A DNA stretch of 64,000 bases. It comes from Scleromatobacter sp038243995 (lineage in GTDB: Bacteria; Pseudomonadota; Gammaproteobacteria; Burkholderiales; Burkholderiaceae_C). Below are positions 38,369-45,607 of this stretch, one piece after another. The translations under genes were made by a program, and so were the position numbers. The notes under the pieces were generated by a model. It was given only the letters and a program-made list of their open reading frames with translations, searched no databases and had not been told where the DNA came from. The stretch lies in assembly GCA_038243995.1 (NCBI GenBank), contig JBBRTV010000003.1, positions 1 through 64,000 of the forward strand, written 5' to 3'. How positions within the stretch are numbered: the stretch's first letter is position 1; the number at the start of each line of letters is the position of its first letter.

Positions 38369-39136
38369 CTAACGCGCGAGGAATCGGTAGAGGTTGCGCA
38401 GCATCGCCGCCGTCGCGCCCCAGATGAAGTAGTCCTCGCCCTTCGCATCCACGCCCCAGGGCATCGAGAGGAACTGGCGCGAGGTCTCCTGGAACTGCAC
38501 GGCATGGCGGCGGTGGTTCGCCGGGTTCATCAGGAAGGCGAGCGGCGCCTCGAACACGTCGGCGACCTCGAAGGGGTCGAGCGCGAGCGCACGCGGCGGA
38601 TCGAGCAGGCCGATCACCGGTGTGACCTGGTAGGCGGTGACGGTGGTGTAGACCGGTAATCGACCGATCACTTCGACCTCGTCGGACAGGATGCCGACCT
38701 CTTCGCGCGCCTCGCGCAACGCGGTGGCGATCGCGTCGACGTCTTCGGGATCCGTGCGACCGCCGGGGAAGCTGACCTGGCCGCCGTGGTCGGTCAGGTG
38801 GTCGGTGCGACGCGTCAACAGCACCGTCAGGCCTTGCGGACGGCGGACCAGCGGAACCAGCACGGCAGCCTGGCGCAAGGCCCGTTCGACAAGACGCTGG
38901 CCATCGCCCGTGAATTCGGGCACCCAGGCGGTGGTCGCAGGGGGTGTCTCGGCCGCCTGCAGCGTCGAGGCGAAGCGGGCGCGCAGGGCGTCGGGTTGCA
39001 GGCGATCGTCGGGAATGGCGGGCAGATGATCGTCGTTGCCAAGCACCGGCGCCAGGCGGGGCTCCCGTATCAGGCTGCGCGGCGGTACCCGGGGCGCGTC
39101 GGACGGCGGGGCGGGCGGGAAATCGGAAGAGGACAT
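38369..39136 (-). CDS. CoA pyrophosphatase (Nudix, NudL type)
   Basis: A 255-residue Nudix hydrolase. TVLLTRRTDHLTDHGGQVSF followed by PGG and TALREAREEVGIL form the extended signature of the CoA-diphosphatase subfamily, which cuts coenzyme A to phosphopantetheine and adenosine 3',5'-bisphosphate with magnesium. The N-terminal 40 residues are Pro-rich. The start at 39136 is preceded by GGAAGAGGA-like sequence on the minus strand only weakly. It is the first gene after the rplS terminator and heads the group with the CobD-like and dikinase-like genes. Confidence 0.88.
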   Translation of the reverse strand: MSSSDFPPAPPSDAPRVPPRSLIREPRLAPVLGNDDHLPAIPDDRLQPDALRARFASTLQAAETPPATTAWVPEFTGDGQRLVERALRQAAVLVPLVRRPQGLTVLLTRRTDHLTDHGGQVSFPGGRTDPEDVDAIATALREAREEVGILSDEVEVIGRLPVYTTVTAYQVTPVIGLLDPPRALALDPFEVADVFEAPLAFLMNPANHRRHAVQFQETSRQFLSMPWGVDAKGEDYFIWGATAAMLRNLYRFLAR

Positions 39137-39251
39137 TCGGGTGGATCGGGCGAAAGAGAGTCGGCAGATCGTGATTGTCGGAGCTTGGCGCCCATGCTGC
39201 TGCAACGATTGGTGATGGCCTCGCGCGCAGTCGAATCGCGGCGCCCAAAGC

Positions 39252-39278
39252 AGAAAGCCCGGCAGAGCCGGGCTTTCT
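39252..39278 (-). terminator. Rho-independent terminator of the rpsP operon
   Basis: Perfect 12-base arms (39252-39263 AGAAAGCCCGGC and 39267-39278) with a 3-base loop lie 42 bases past the rplS stop. On the minus strand the right side of the stem runs into CTTTCTGCTTT, giving U-rich sequence. It separates the ribosomal operon from the Nudix gene. Confidence 0.8.
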
Positions 39279-39319
39279 TGTCGCGGAAACGGGCGCCCTG
39301 CGAGAGGACGCCAGGCGTA

Positions 39320-39673
39320 TCAGGACAGCTTTTCCTTGATCCGCGCCGACTTGCCCGAGCGCTGGCGCAGGTAGTACAGCTTCGCGCGGCGGACGTCACC
39401 GCGACGCTTGACTTCGATCGAGGCGATCAGCGGGCTGTACAGCTGGAACGTACGTTCCACGCCTTCGCCGCTGGAGATCTTGCGAACGATGAAGTTCGAG
39501 TTCAGGCCACGGTTGCGACGGGCGATGACCACGCCTTCGTACGCCTGGACGCGCTTGCGCGTGCCTTCGACGACGTTGACGTTGACGATCACCGTGTCAC
39601 CGGGGGCGAAAACGGGAATGGTCTTGCCGAGGCGGGCGATTTCTTCCTGCTCGAGGGTGGCGATGAGATCCAA
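39320..39673 (-). CDS. rplS: 50S ribosomal protein L19
   Basis: A 117-residue L19, found at the 30S-50S interface. DLIATLEQEEIARLGKTIPV, APGDTVIVNVNVVEG and RRGDVRRAKLYYLRQRSGKS are the family hallmarks. No ATG is available at the right place: the start is TTG 39673, with GGAG 7 bases upstream, so the protein begins with the usual residues before DLIA. It is the last gene of rpsP-rimM-trmD-rplS and is closed by a strong hairpin. Confidence 0.96.
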   Translation of the reverse strand: MDLIATLEQEEIARLGKTIPVFAPGDTVIVNVNVVEGTRKRVQAYEGVVIARRNRGLNSNFIVRKISSGEGVERTFQLYSPLIASIEVKRRGDVRRAKLYYLRQRSGKSARIKEKLS

Positions 39674-39845
39674 GGTGCTACTCCAACATGTGATCTTGCC
39701 GGCGCGATATTGCTGAGATGCGGCACTGGAGTCCATCCAGATTGCGGGAAAACCTTCGAACACGACGTTTGTCGACGATTCGTCGACGTCGCATCGGTTG
39801 CCCGCGCGCCACTTTCTGCCCGGTAGAGGATCGAAAAGCCTTTGA

Positions 39846-40616
39846 TTATAGCGCGGGATCGAGCGCGGAGAGGAACTTCTCGTCAGCCTCGCTCAGCAGA
39901 CCCGCGTTCCGGGCCGCCGCTATCATGTCCGGCCGGCGGCGCGCCGTCAGCGCCAGCGACTGCTCGCGGCGCCAGCGCGCGATGGCGGCGTGGTGGCCCG
40001 ACAGCAGTACCGGAGGCACCGGGAGCGTGCCGCCGGCTGTCGCCAGCACTTCGGGGCGGCTGTAGTGCGGGCAGTCCAGCAAGCCTTGCTCGAAGCTGTC
40101 CTGCAGGTGCGACCGCGCGTCGCCCAGCACGCCCGGCTGCAGGCGTGCGACGGCGTCGAGCAGCGCCAGCGCCGGTAGTTCGCCGCCCGACAGCACGAAG
40201 TCGCCGAGACTCAGTTCGATGTCGACGTGGCGATCGACGACGCGCTGGTCGATGCCCTCGTAGCGACCGCACAGCAGCACGGCGCCGGGGCCCGCGGCCC
40301 AGTCTCGCACGAGCGCCTGGTCGATGCGGCGGCCGGTGGGCGTGAACAGCACGACCGGCGCGGCGGGCGCACCGGCCGCCGCGCGCGCGGCGGCGACTGC
40401 GACCAGCGCACGCTCCAGCGGCTCGGCGAGCATGACCATGCCCGGGCCGCCGCCGAACGGGCGGTCGTCGACGCGGCGGTAGGTACCGTCGGCGTGATCG
40501 CGCAGGGGCCACAGGTGCACGTCGACCAGGCGCGATTCGTAGGCGCGGCGCGTGATGCCCTGCGTCAGGAACGGGGCGAACAGGTCGGGAAACAGCGTGA
40601 CGACATCGAAGCGCAT
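39846..40616 (-). CDS. trmD: tRNA (guanine-37-N1)-methyltransferase
   Basis: A 256-residue SPOUT-fold methyltransferase that makes m1G37 and prevents frameshifting. MRFDVVTLFPDLFAPFLTQG starts it. The SAM-binding trefoil knot is in LLCGRYEGIDQRV and DFVLSGGELPALALLDAVAR. DDRPFGGGPGMVM is also typical. The start at 40616 is set by the conserved N-terminus. It lies 80 bases after rimM and 172 before rplS on the same strand; the gap before rplS shows no gene. Confidence 0.96.
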   Translation of the reverse strand: MRFDVVTLFPDLFAPFLTQGITRRAYESRLVDVHLWPLRDHADGTYRRVDDRPFGGGPGMVMLAEPLERALVAVAAARAAAGAPAAPVVLFTPTGRRIDQALVRDWAAGPGAVLLCGRYEGIDQRVVDRHVDIELSLGDFVLSGGELPALALLDAVARLQPGVLGDARSHLQDSFEQGLLDCPHYSRPEVLATAGGTLPVPPVLLSGHHAAIARWRREQSLALTARRRPDMIAAARNAGLLSEADEKFLSALDPAL

Positions 40617-40696
40617 GCGGGTTCCGGAGCGGGAGATCGACGAATGCGGGCCGGGCGTTCGAGCGACCCGCAGGCCCCCCCGCCCGGCTCGGGGGA

Positions 40697-41380
40697 TCAG
40701 TAGTCGAGGCCCCAGTCGACGACGATGCGGCGGCCGGGAATGTCGACGGAGTCGACGTACGCGTCGACAAACGGGATCAGGCGCTCGTCCGCCTCGGGCT
40801 CGGCGGCGGCGAACGCGGCGGTTTCGCCTGCGGCGGGCGGCCTGACGCGCAGCACGCAATGCGGGCCCGTGTCGATCAGCCCGACGACCTCGCCCAGCAC
40901 CACGCCGTCGCGGTTCGACACGGACAGGCCGATCAGGTCGACCCAGTAGAACTCGTCGGGATCGGGCGCCGGGAAGCTGGAGCGCGACACGAAGATGCGC
41001 ACGCCCTTCATCGCTTCGGCGGCGTCGCGATCGGGGATTTCAGGGGCGAGCGCGACGATGGCGTCGCCCTGGTCGCGCACCCCGTCGACGTTCAGCGCGA
41101 ACGGCATCGGCGCGGCGAGCGCGGCCTTCTGGGCCGGGGTCTTGTGCGCCGGTACGGGCAGGGGCTGCGCCACCTTGCCGGGTTTCGTCGTCGCCGCAGC
41201 GGGCGGCTTGACGCTCGCGGGGGGCTTCAGGAACCAGCGTTTCGAAGCGAACAATGCTTGCGGGTCGGCCGCGAAGGGCAGCACCTTGATGCCGCCCTTG
41301 ATGCCCCAGGCACCGAGGATGCGACCGACTTCGATCGCGTCTTCGGGCCAGGAGGCGTCTTCTCCGGAGTCCTGCGTCAT
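40697..41380 (-). CDS. rimM: Ribosome maturation factor RimM
   Basis: A 227-residue 16S processing factor that binds S19 during 30S head assembly. The N-terminal barrel has VGRILGAWGIKGGIKVLPF and the PRC-barrel part has EFYWVDLIGLSV and ERLIPFVDAYVDSVD followed by a closing IVVDWGLDY. A Pro/Ala/Lys-rich insertion of about 40 residues (52-92) splits the N-terminal domain; such insertions occur in Burkholderiales. The start at 41380 begins the first conserved stretch with a short leader. It is 40 bases from rpsP. Confidence 0.95.
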   Translation of the reverse strand: MTQDSGEDASWPEDAIEVGRILGAWGIKGGIKVLPFAADPQALFASKRWFLKPPASVKPPAAATTKPGKVAQPLPVPAHKTPAQKAALAAPMPFALNVDGVRDQGDAIVALAPEIPDRDAAEAMKGVRIFVSRSSFPAPDPDEFYWVDLIGLSVSNRDGVVLGEVVGLIDTGPHCVLRVRPPAAGETAAFAAAEPEADERLIPFVDAYVDSVDIPGRRIVVDWGLDY

Positions 41381-41420
41381 CGACAAACCGAGGCTGGCGC
41401 GCGGAGAAGACAAGTCGACA

Positions 41421-41690
41421 TCAGGCAGCCGCGGGCGTGCCGACGACCTTCTTGGCGGCCTGGTCGAGCAGGCGCTCGACGGTCGGCGAAGCCTGGGCGC
41501 CAACGCCCTTCCAGTACGTGACGCGGTCGAACACGACGCGCAACGGCTCTTCGCCGCCGGAGGCCATCGGGTTGTAGAAGCCGACGCGCTCGAGATAGCG
41601 GCCGTCGCGGCGTTCGCGCGAATCCGCGACCACGATGTTGTAGAACGGGCGCTTCTTGGCGCCGCCACGTGCAAGTCGAATGACGACCAT
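41421..41690 (-). CDS. rpsP: 30S ribosomal protein S16
   Basis: An 89-residue S16. MVVIRLARGGAKKRPFYNIV, VADSRERRDGRYLERVGFYN and RVTYWKGVGAQASPTVERLL are the family signatures. It heads the rpsP-rimM-trmD-rplS operon, conserved across bacteria. About 220 bases of upstream leader separate it from a candidate promoter at 41911-41916. The leader shows no recognisable gene. Confidence 0.97.
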   Translation of the reverse strand: MVVIRLARGGAKKRPFYNIVVADSRERRDGRYLERVGFYNPMASGGEEPLRVVFDRVTYWKGVGAQASPTVERLLDQAAKKVVGTPAAA

Positions 41691-41910
41691 GATGAATTCC
41701 TAAGTCTGGTTTGTTTGCCGCGCCAGGGAGACACGCAAGGCCGGTCCAAACGGTGAGTTGCCTCTGCGACCGCAAAGCCGCAGCAGCGCCTACATTCGAC
41801 GCAGTTAGATACGCCGATATCCTGCGCGGCGGGGCTTCCGGACGTCAGTCCGAGCGAAGGGTCAGTCCGCAAGCTCCAGGCAAGGCATCGGCCAACGCCG
41901 AAAACCCGAC

Positions 41911-41916
41911 ATTATA
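41911..41916 (-). promoter_or_regulatory. Candidate -10 element for rpsP, shared with the divergent gene
   Basis: On the minus strand bases 41916-41911 read TATAAT, a perfect -10 hexamer; no good -35 lies 16-18 bases upstream. On the plus strand the overlapping TATAAA (41913-41918) ends 9 bases before the acetyltransferase ATG. In this very GC-rich sequence such an AT-rich octamer is unusual. Confidence 0.4.
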
Positions 41917-41927
41917 AACTGAACGCC

Positions 41928-42488
41928 ATGAGCGACACCACCCTTCTTCCCTTGACGATCCGCGACAGCCGCGCGAGCGACGTGCCCGCCTGCGCGGAAA
42001 TCTACCGCGAGGCCGTGCGCAATGGCACCGGCACCTTCGAGCTCGAGGAGCCCGACGACGCCGAACTGGGGCGCCGCCGGGACGCGATCCTCGCGCAAGA
42101 ACTTCCGTGGCTGGTGGCCGAGCGCGGCGGGCAGGTGCTCGGCTACGCCTACGCGAACCAGTTCCGTCCGCGCCGCGCGTACCGCTTCTGCGTCGAGGAT
42201 TCGATCTACCTGGGGCCCCAGGCGCGCGGCCAGGGCGCCGGGCGCCTGCTGCTGGCCGAGCTGGTCGCGCGCTGCGACGCGCTGGGCATCCGCCAGATGC
42301 TGGCGGTGATCGGCGACTCGCAGAACGCCGGCTCGATCGCCGTGCACCGTGCCTGCGGATTCGAGCTCGGCGGCGTGCTCGCGGCCGCCGGCTGGAAGTT
42401 CGATCGCTGGCTCGACGTCGTGATGATGCAACGCCGGCTCGGCACCGGCGCCGACACGACGCCTGTCGAGCGCGAGGACCTGGAATGA
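41928..42488 (+). CDS. GNAT-family N-acetyltransferase (phosphinothricin-acetyltransferase type)
   Basis: A 186-residue acetyl-CoA-dependent N-acetyltransferase. TIRDSRASDVPACAEIYREA starts the fold, GYAYANQFRPRRAYRFCVED is typical of the Pat/MnaT group, and the acetyl-CoA loop is in GPQARGQGAGRLLLAEL. Relatives acetylate phosphinothricin, methionine sulfoximine or related amino-acid analogues; the true substrate here is unknown. It starts very close to a TATAAA box and overlaps the next gene by ATGA. Confidence 0.9.
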   Translation: MSDTTLLPLTIRDSRASDVPACAEIYREAVRNGTGTFELEEPDDAELGRRRDAILAQELPWLVAERGGQVLGYAYANQFRPRRAYRFCVEDSIYLGPQARGQGAGRLLLAELVARCDALGIRQMLAVIGDSQNAGSIAVHRACGFELGGVLAAAGWKFDRWLDVVMMQRRLGTGADTTPVEREDLE

Positions 42489-43036
42489 AGTCGCCGGACG
42501 CAGCCGCGCCGTCCGCCGCGCGCGACGACGTTCCCTCCAAGACCCTGGCCACCTGGATCGCGATCATCGGCGGCAGCCTCGGGCTCCACCATTTCTACCT
42601 CGGGGGCCTGCGTCGCTGGGTCGGCTGGCTCTATCCGATCCCGACGTTCGTCGGACTGTCCGGCGTATTGCGCATGCGCGACCTGGGCCAGGACGACCGC
42701 CTGTCCTGGGTGCTGGTCCCCTGGATCGGGCTGACGATTTCCGCCGCGATGATGTGCGCGATCGTCATCGGGCTGACGACCGACGCGGCGTGGGCGCGCC
42801 GCTACGCGGGCGACCCGACGCAGCCGATGGTGCGGGCCACGCGCGAGGAGGACGACGAGACGCCCCCGCCCGGCCTGGTGGCCACGGGCTGGGCCCCGGT
42901 GATCGGCGTGATCGTGGCGCTGATGATAGGCGGCGCGGTGCTGATGGGCACGATCGCGTTCAGCGTGCAGAAGGTGTTCGAGTACCGGCAGGAAATGGCG
43001 GCGGCGTCGGTGCCGCAGCGTGCCGCGAGCGCCTGA
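42485..43036 (+). CDS. TM2-domain membrane protein
   Basis: A 183-residue protein. The first part is a TM2 domain, with IAIIGGSLGLHHFYLGGLRR and GWLYPIPTFVGLSGVLRMRD, the usual two-helix hairpin with a short Gly-rich turn. A third and fourth hydrophobic helix follow (ISAAMMCAIVIGLTT and PVIGVIVALMIGGAVLMGTI). The function of TM2 proteins in bacteria is not known. It begins at an ATGA overlap with the acetyltransferase gene. Confidence 0.8.
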   Translation: MKSPDAAAPSAARDDVPSKTLATWIAIIGGSLGLHHFYLGGLRRWVGWLYPIPTFVGLSGVLRMRDLGQDDRLSWVLVPWIGLTISAAMMCAIVIGLTTDAAWARRYAGDPTQPMVRATREEDDETPPPGLVATGWAPVIGVIVALMIGGAVLMGTIAFSVQKVFEYRQEMAAASVPQRAASA

Positions 43037-43051
43037 TCCGAGAGCGGAGAT

Positions 43052-43076
43052 CGCCAGGCGCCGGAACGCCCTGGCG
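43052..43076. terminator. Hairpin between convergent genes
   Basis: Seven-base arms (43052-43058 CGCCAGG, 43070-43076 CCTGGCG) sit in the 60-base gap between the TM2 gene and pit, which converge. There is no T-run, so termination is a guess from position. Confidence 0.35.
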
Positions 43077-43096
43077 GCACGTCGCCGGTCGCCGCG

Positions 43097-44107
43097 TCAG
43101 AACAGCCAGCCGCTGGCCGCCGCGAAGATGCCGGCGACGAGCGCCGACGCCGGGATGGTGAAGATCCACGCCCAGACGATGTTGCCGGCCACGCCCCAGC
43201 GGACGGCGGAGGCGCCGCGCACCGAGCCGACGCCGACGATGGCGCCGGTGATCGTGTGCGTGGTCGACACGGGCACGCCCATGCCGGAAGCGATGAACAG
43301 CGTGATGGCGCCGCCGAACTCGGCGCAGAAGCCGCCCACGGGCTTGAGCTTGGTGATGCGCTGGCCCATGGTCTTGACGATGCGCCAGCCGCCGAACATG
43401 GTGCCCATGCCGATGGCGACGTAGCAGGCCCAGATGACCCACATCGGCGGCAGGTCGCCGCCCGCCGGCGCGTAGTGGGTGGATATGAGCAGCATCCAGA
43501 TGATGCCGATGGTCTTCTGGGCGTCATTGCCGCCGTGGCCGAGCGAGTAGAGCCCGGCGGACACGAGTTGCAATCGCCGGAACCAGCCGTCTATTCGCAA
43601 GGGCGACTGCCCGCGGCAGATCCACGCCACCGCGACCATCGTCGCCGAGCCGAGGACGAATCCGAGCAAGGGCGAGATGATGATGAACGCGACCGTCTTC
43701 CAGATGCCCGCGCCGATCAGGTGCGCCGCGTCGCCGCGACCGACCACTGCGCCCACGATGCCGCCGATCAGCGCGTGCGAGCTGCTCGAAGGAATGCCGT
43801 ACCACCAGGTGATCAGGTTCCAGGTGATGGCGCCGACGAGCGCGCCGAAGATCACGTGCTGGTCGACGACCGAGATGTCGACGATGCCCTTGCCGACCGT
43901 CGCCGCGACCTTCAGGTGGAAGATCCAGATGGCGACGATGTTGAAGAAGGCCGCGAAGAGAACCGCGGTCTGCGGCTTGAGGACGCCCGTGGAGACGACG
44001 GTCGCGATCGAGTTCGCGGCATCGTGGAAGCCGTTCATGAAGTCGAACAGGACCGCCAGGATCACCAGCATGGCGACCAGGCCGAAGCCGATTTGTATTG
44101 GAGTCAT
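43097..44107 (-). CDS. pit: Low-affinity inorganic phosphate transporter (PiT family)
   Basis: A 336-residue inner membrane symporter with about ten hydrophobic helices. The duplicated family motif appears twice: FDFMNGFHDAANSIATVVST near residue 22 and SLGHGGNDAQKTIGIIW in the second half. VPVSTTHTITGAIVGVGSVR and GIPSSSSHALIGGIVGA are matching repeats in the two halves. The DUF47 gene lies 82 bases upstream on the same strand, the usual partner. Confidence 0.94.
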   Translation of the reverse strand: MTPIQIGFGLVAMLVILAVLFDFMNGFHDAANSIATVVSTGVLKPQTAVLFAAFFNIVAIWIFHLKVAATVGKGIVDISVVDQHVIFGALVGAITWNLITWWYGIPSSSSHALIGGIVGAVVGRGDAAHLIGAGIWKTVAFIIISPLLGFVLGSATMVAVAWICRGQSPLRIDGWFRRLQLVSAGLYSLGHGGNDAQKTIGIIWMLLISTHYAPAGGDLPPMWVIWACYVAIGMGTMFGGWRIVKTMGQRITKLKPVGGFCAEFGGAITLFIASGMGVPVSTTHTITGAIVGVGSVRGASAVRWGVAGNIVWAWIFTIPASALVAGIFAAASGWLF

Positions 44108-44189
44108 CTGGCTGGTCAGCGATTCGTACCGCCGCCGTGCTCGGGCAGGCCACGGCGCACCGGGCCGGCGGGAAGACGCGCGCGGGCCC

Positions 44190-44837
44190 TCATGAGTTTT
44201 CGAGGACGATGCCCTCGATGATATTGGCGACGTCCTCGCAGCGGTCGGAAATTGTCTCGAGGTGCTCGTAGATCGCCTTGAGCTTGATCAGCTCGCGGGT
44301 GTCGATCTCGTCGCGGAACAGGCGCGACATCGCCGAGCGCATGACGCGGTCGGCGTCGGACTCGAGGCGGTCGATTTCCTCGCACGTCTTGAGCGCGGCA
44401 TCGGCCACGTCGGCTTCCTTCAGTCGCGGCAGCAGGCTGACGACGTGCTGCACGCGTTCGCAGCAGCGCACCGAGATCTCGCCGAGCCGGATCACGTCTT
44501 CGCCGACGCGCTGCACGTTGTACAGCGAGAGCACTTCGCTCGTGTCCTGCAGCAGGTCGGCGATGTCGTCCATCGAGTTGATCAGGCTGTGGATCTGCTC
44601 GCGATCGATCGGGGTGATGAAGGTGCGATGCAGCAGGCGGTGAACTTCGGCCGTCACCTTGTCGGCGGCGCGTTCAGCGGTGTCGACTTCGGCGGCGTAT
44701 TTTTCGCGCAGGGCGATGTCGTTGTAGTTCTGGATCATCGCCATGAACGCACGCGACCCTTCCGTCGTGCGATCGGCATGCTGATTGAACAGCTCGAAAA
44801 AATTTCCCTCGCGCGGCAGCAGCTTGCTGAACCACAT
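44190..44837 (-). CDS. DUF47-family PhoU-like protein
   Basis: A 215-residue all-helical protein of the TIGR00153/DUF47 family, distantly related to PhoU. FSKLLPREGNFFELFNQHAD starts it, and HRTFITPIDREQIHSLINSM and IYEHLETISDRCEDVANIIE are signature segments; the acidic residues probably bind metal clusters. It is thought to modulate the adjacent Pit transporter. The start at 44837 is set by the conserved N-terminus. Nothing else is seen in the 194 bases upstream. Confidence 0.93.
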   Translation of the reverse strand: MWFSKLLPREGNFFELFNQHADRTTEGSRAFMAMIQNYNDIALREKYAAEVDTAERAADKVTAEVHRLLHRTFITPIDREQIHSLINSMDDIADLLQDTSEVLSLYNVQRVGEDVIRLGEISVRCCERVQHVVSLLPRLKEADVADAALKTCEEIDRLESDADRVMRSAMSRLFRDEIDTRELIKLKAIYEHLETISDRCEDVANIIEGIVLENS

Positions 44838-45031
44838 GATCAACCCCTTGTGAACTCGTGAGATCCGCCCGTACCGGCGGCAAGAATGCATCGCACTCCG
44901 GCGAGCCCGCATCCCGACTCGCGGCGGCGGAACGCGCGGGCGCCGGGCCGGAAGTTTGGCCGGGGGCATTGTACGGGCGGCCCGTCATCGGCATGTCACA
45001 CGACTGTGGCACGCGAACGGCGCCCGGCGAA

Positions 45032-45607
45032 TCAATCAGGGAGACGTTCGAGGCGCTGGTCGCCCGCGGAGCGCATGTCCGCGACCAGGTCGACGACCCG
45101 ACCGCGGCCGGGGAGCGTCCCCTCCGGCCAGAGTTCGAGCAACGGCTCCAGCACGAAAGCGCGGACGTGGGCGCGCGGATGCGGCAGTTCCAGGCGCGGA
45201 TCGGGCCGGCACAGGCCTGCGTCGGTGTCGCCCGCGCCGTAGAGCAGGAGGTCCAGGTCGAGCGTCCGCGGCGCGTTGCGGTAGGGACGCTCGCGACCGA
45301 AGCGGTGCTCGATGGCCTGGAGCGCATCCAGCAAGGCCTCCGGCGAGAGCGTGGTCTCGAACGCCACCACGGCGTTCCGGAAATCCGGGCCGATCGCGTC
45401 GACGGGTGCACTGCGCCAGAACGAAGAGACGCGGAACGCAGCCGCCCCGGGCCGTTCGCGATCGGCGATCCCGCGCAGCGCCGCGAGCGCCTCCACGAGG
45501 GTCGCCCGGGCATCGCCGAGATTGGCGCCGAGCCCGACGAAGACGCGTGCCGGCGCCCCGGCGTCAATAGCCGAGATCGCCTTCGGCGAGGTCATCGTCG
45601 TCGTCAT
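45032..45607 (-). CDS. folK: 2-amino-4-hydroxy-6-hydroxymethyldihydropteridine pyrophosphokinase
   Basis: A 191-residue folate enzyme that transfers pyrophosphate from ATP to hydroxymethyl-dihydropterin. ARVFVGLGANLGDARATLVE, SSFWRSAPVDAIGPDFRNAV and the signature RTLDLDLLLYG are present, with PHPRAHVRAFVLEPL near the end. The start at 45607 has GGAGG 9 bases upstream; 45595 is an alternative. It overlaps the pcnB end by 44 bases, so the two are likely coupled. The pcnB-folK pair is conserved. Confidence 0.94.
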   Translation of the reverse strand: MTTTMTSPKAISAIDAGAPARVFVGLGANLGDARATLVEALAALRGIADRERPGAAAFRVSSFWRSAPVDAIGPDFRNAVVAFETTLSPEALLDALQAIEHRFGRERPYRNAPRTLDLDLLLYGAGDTDAGLCRPDPRLELPHPRAHVRAFVLEPLLELWPEGTLPGRGRVVDLVADMRSAGDQRLERLPD

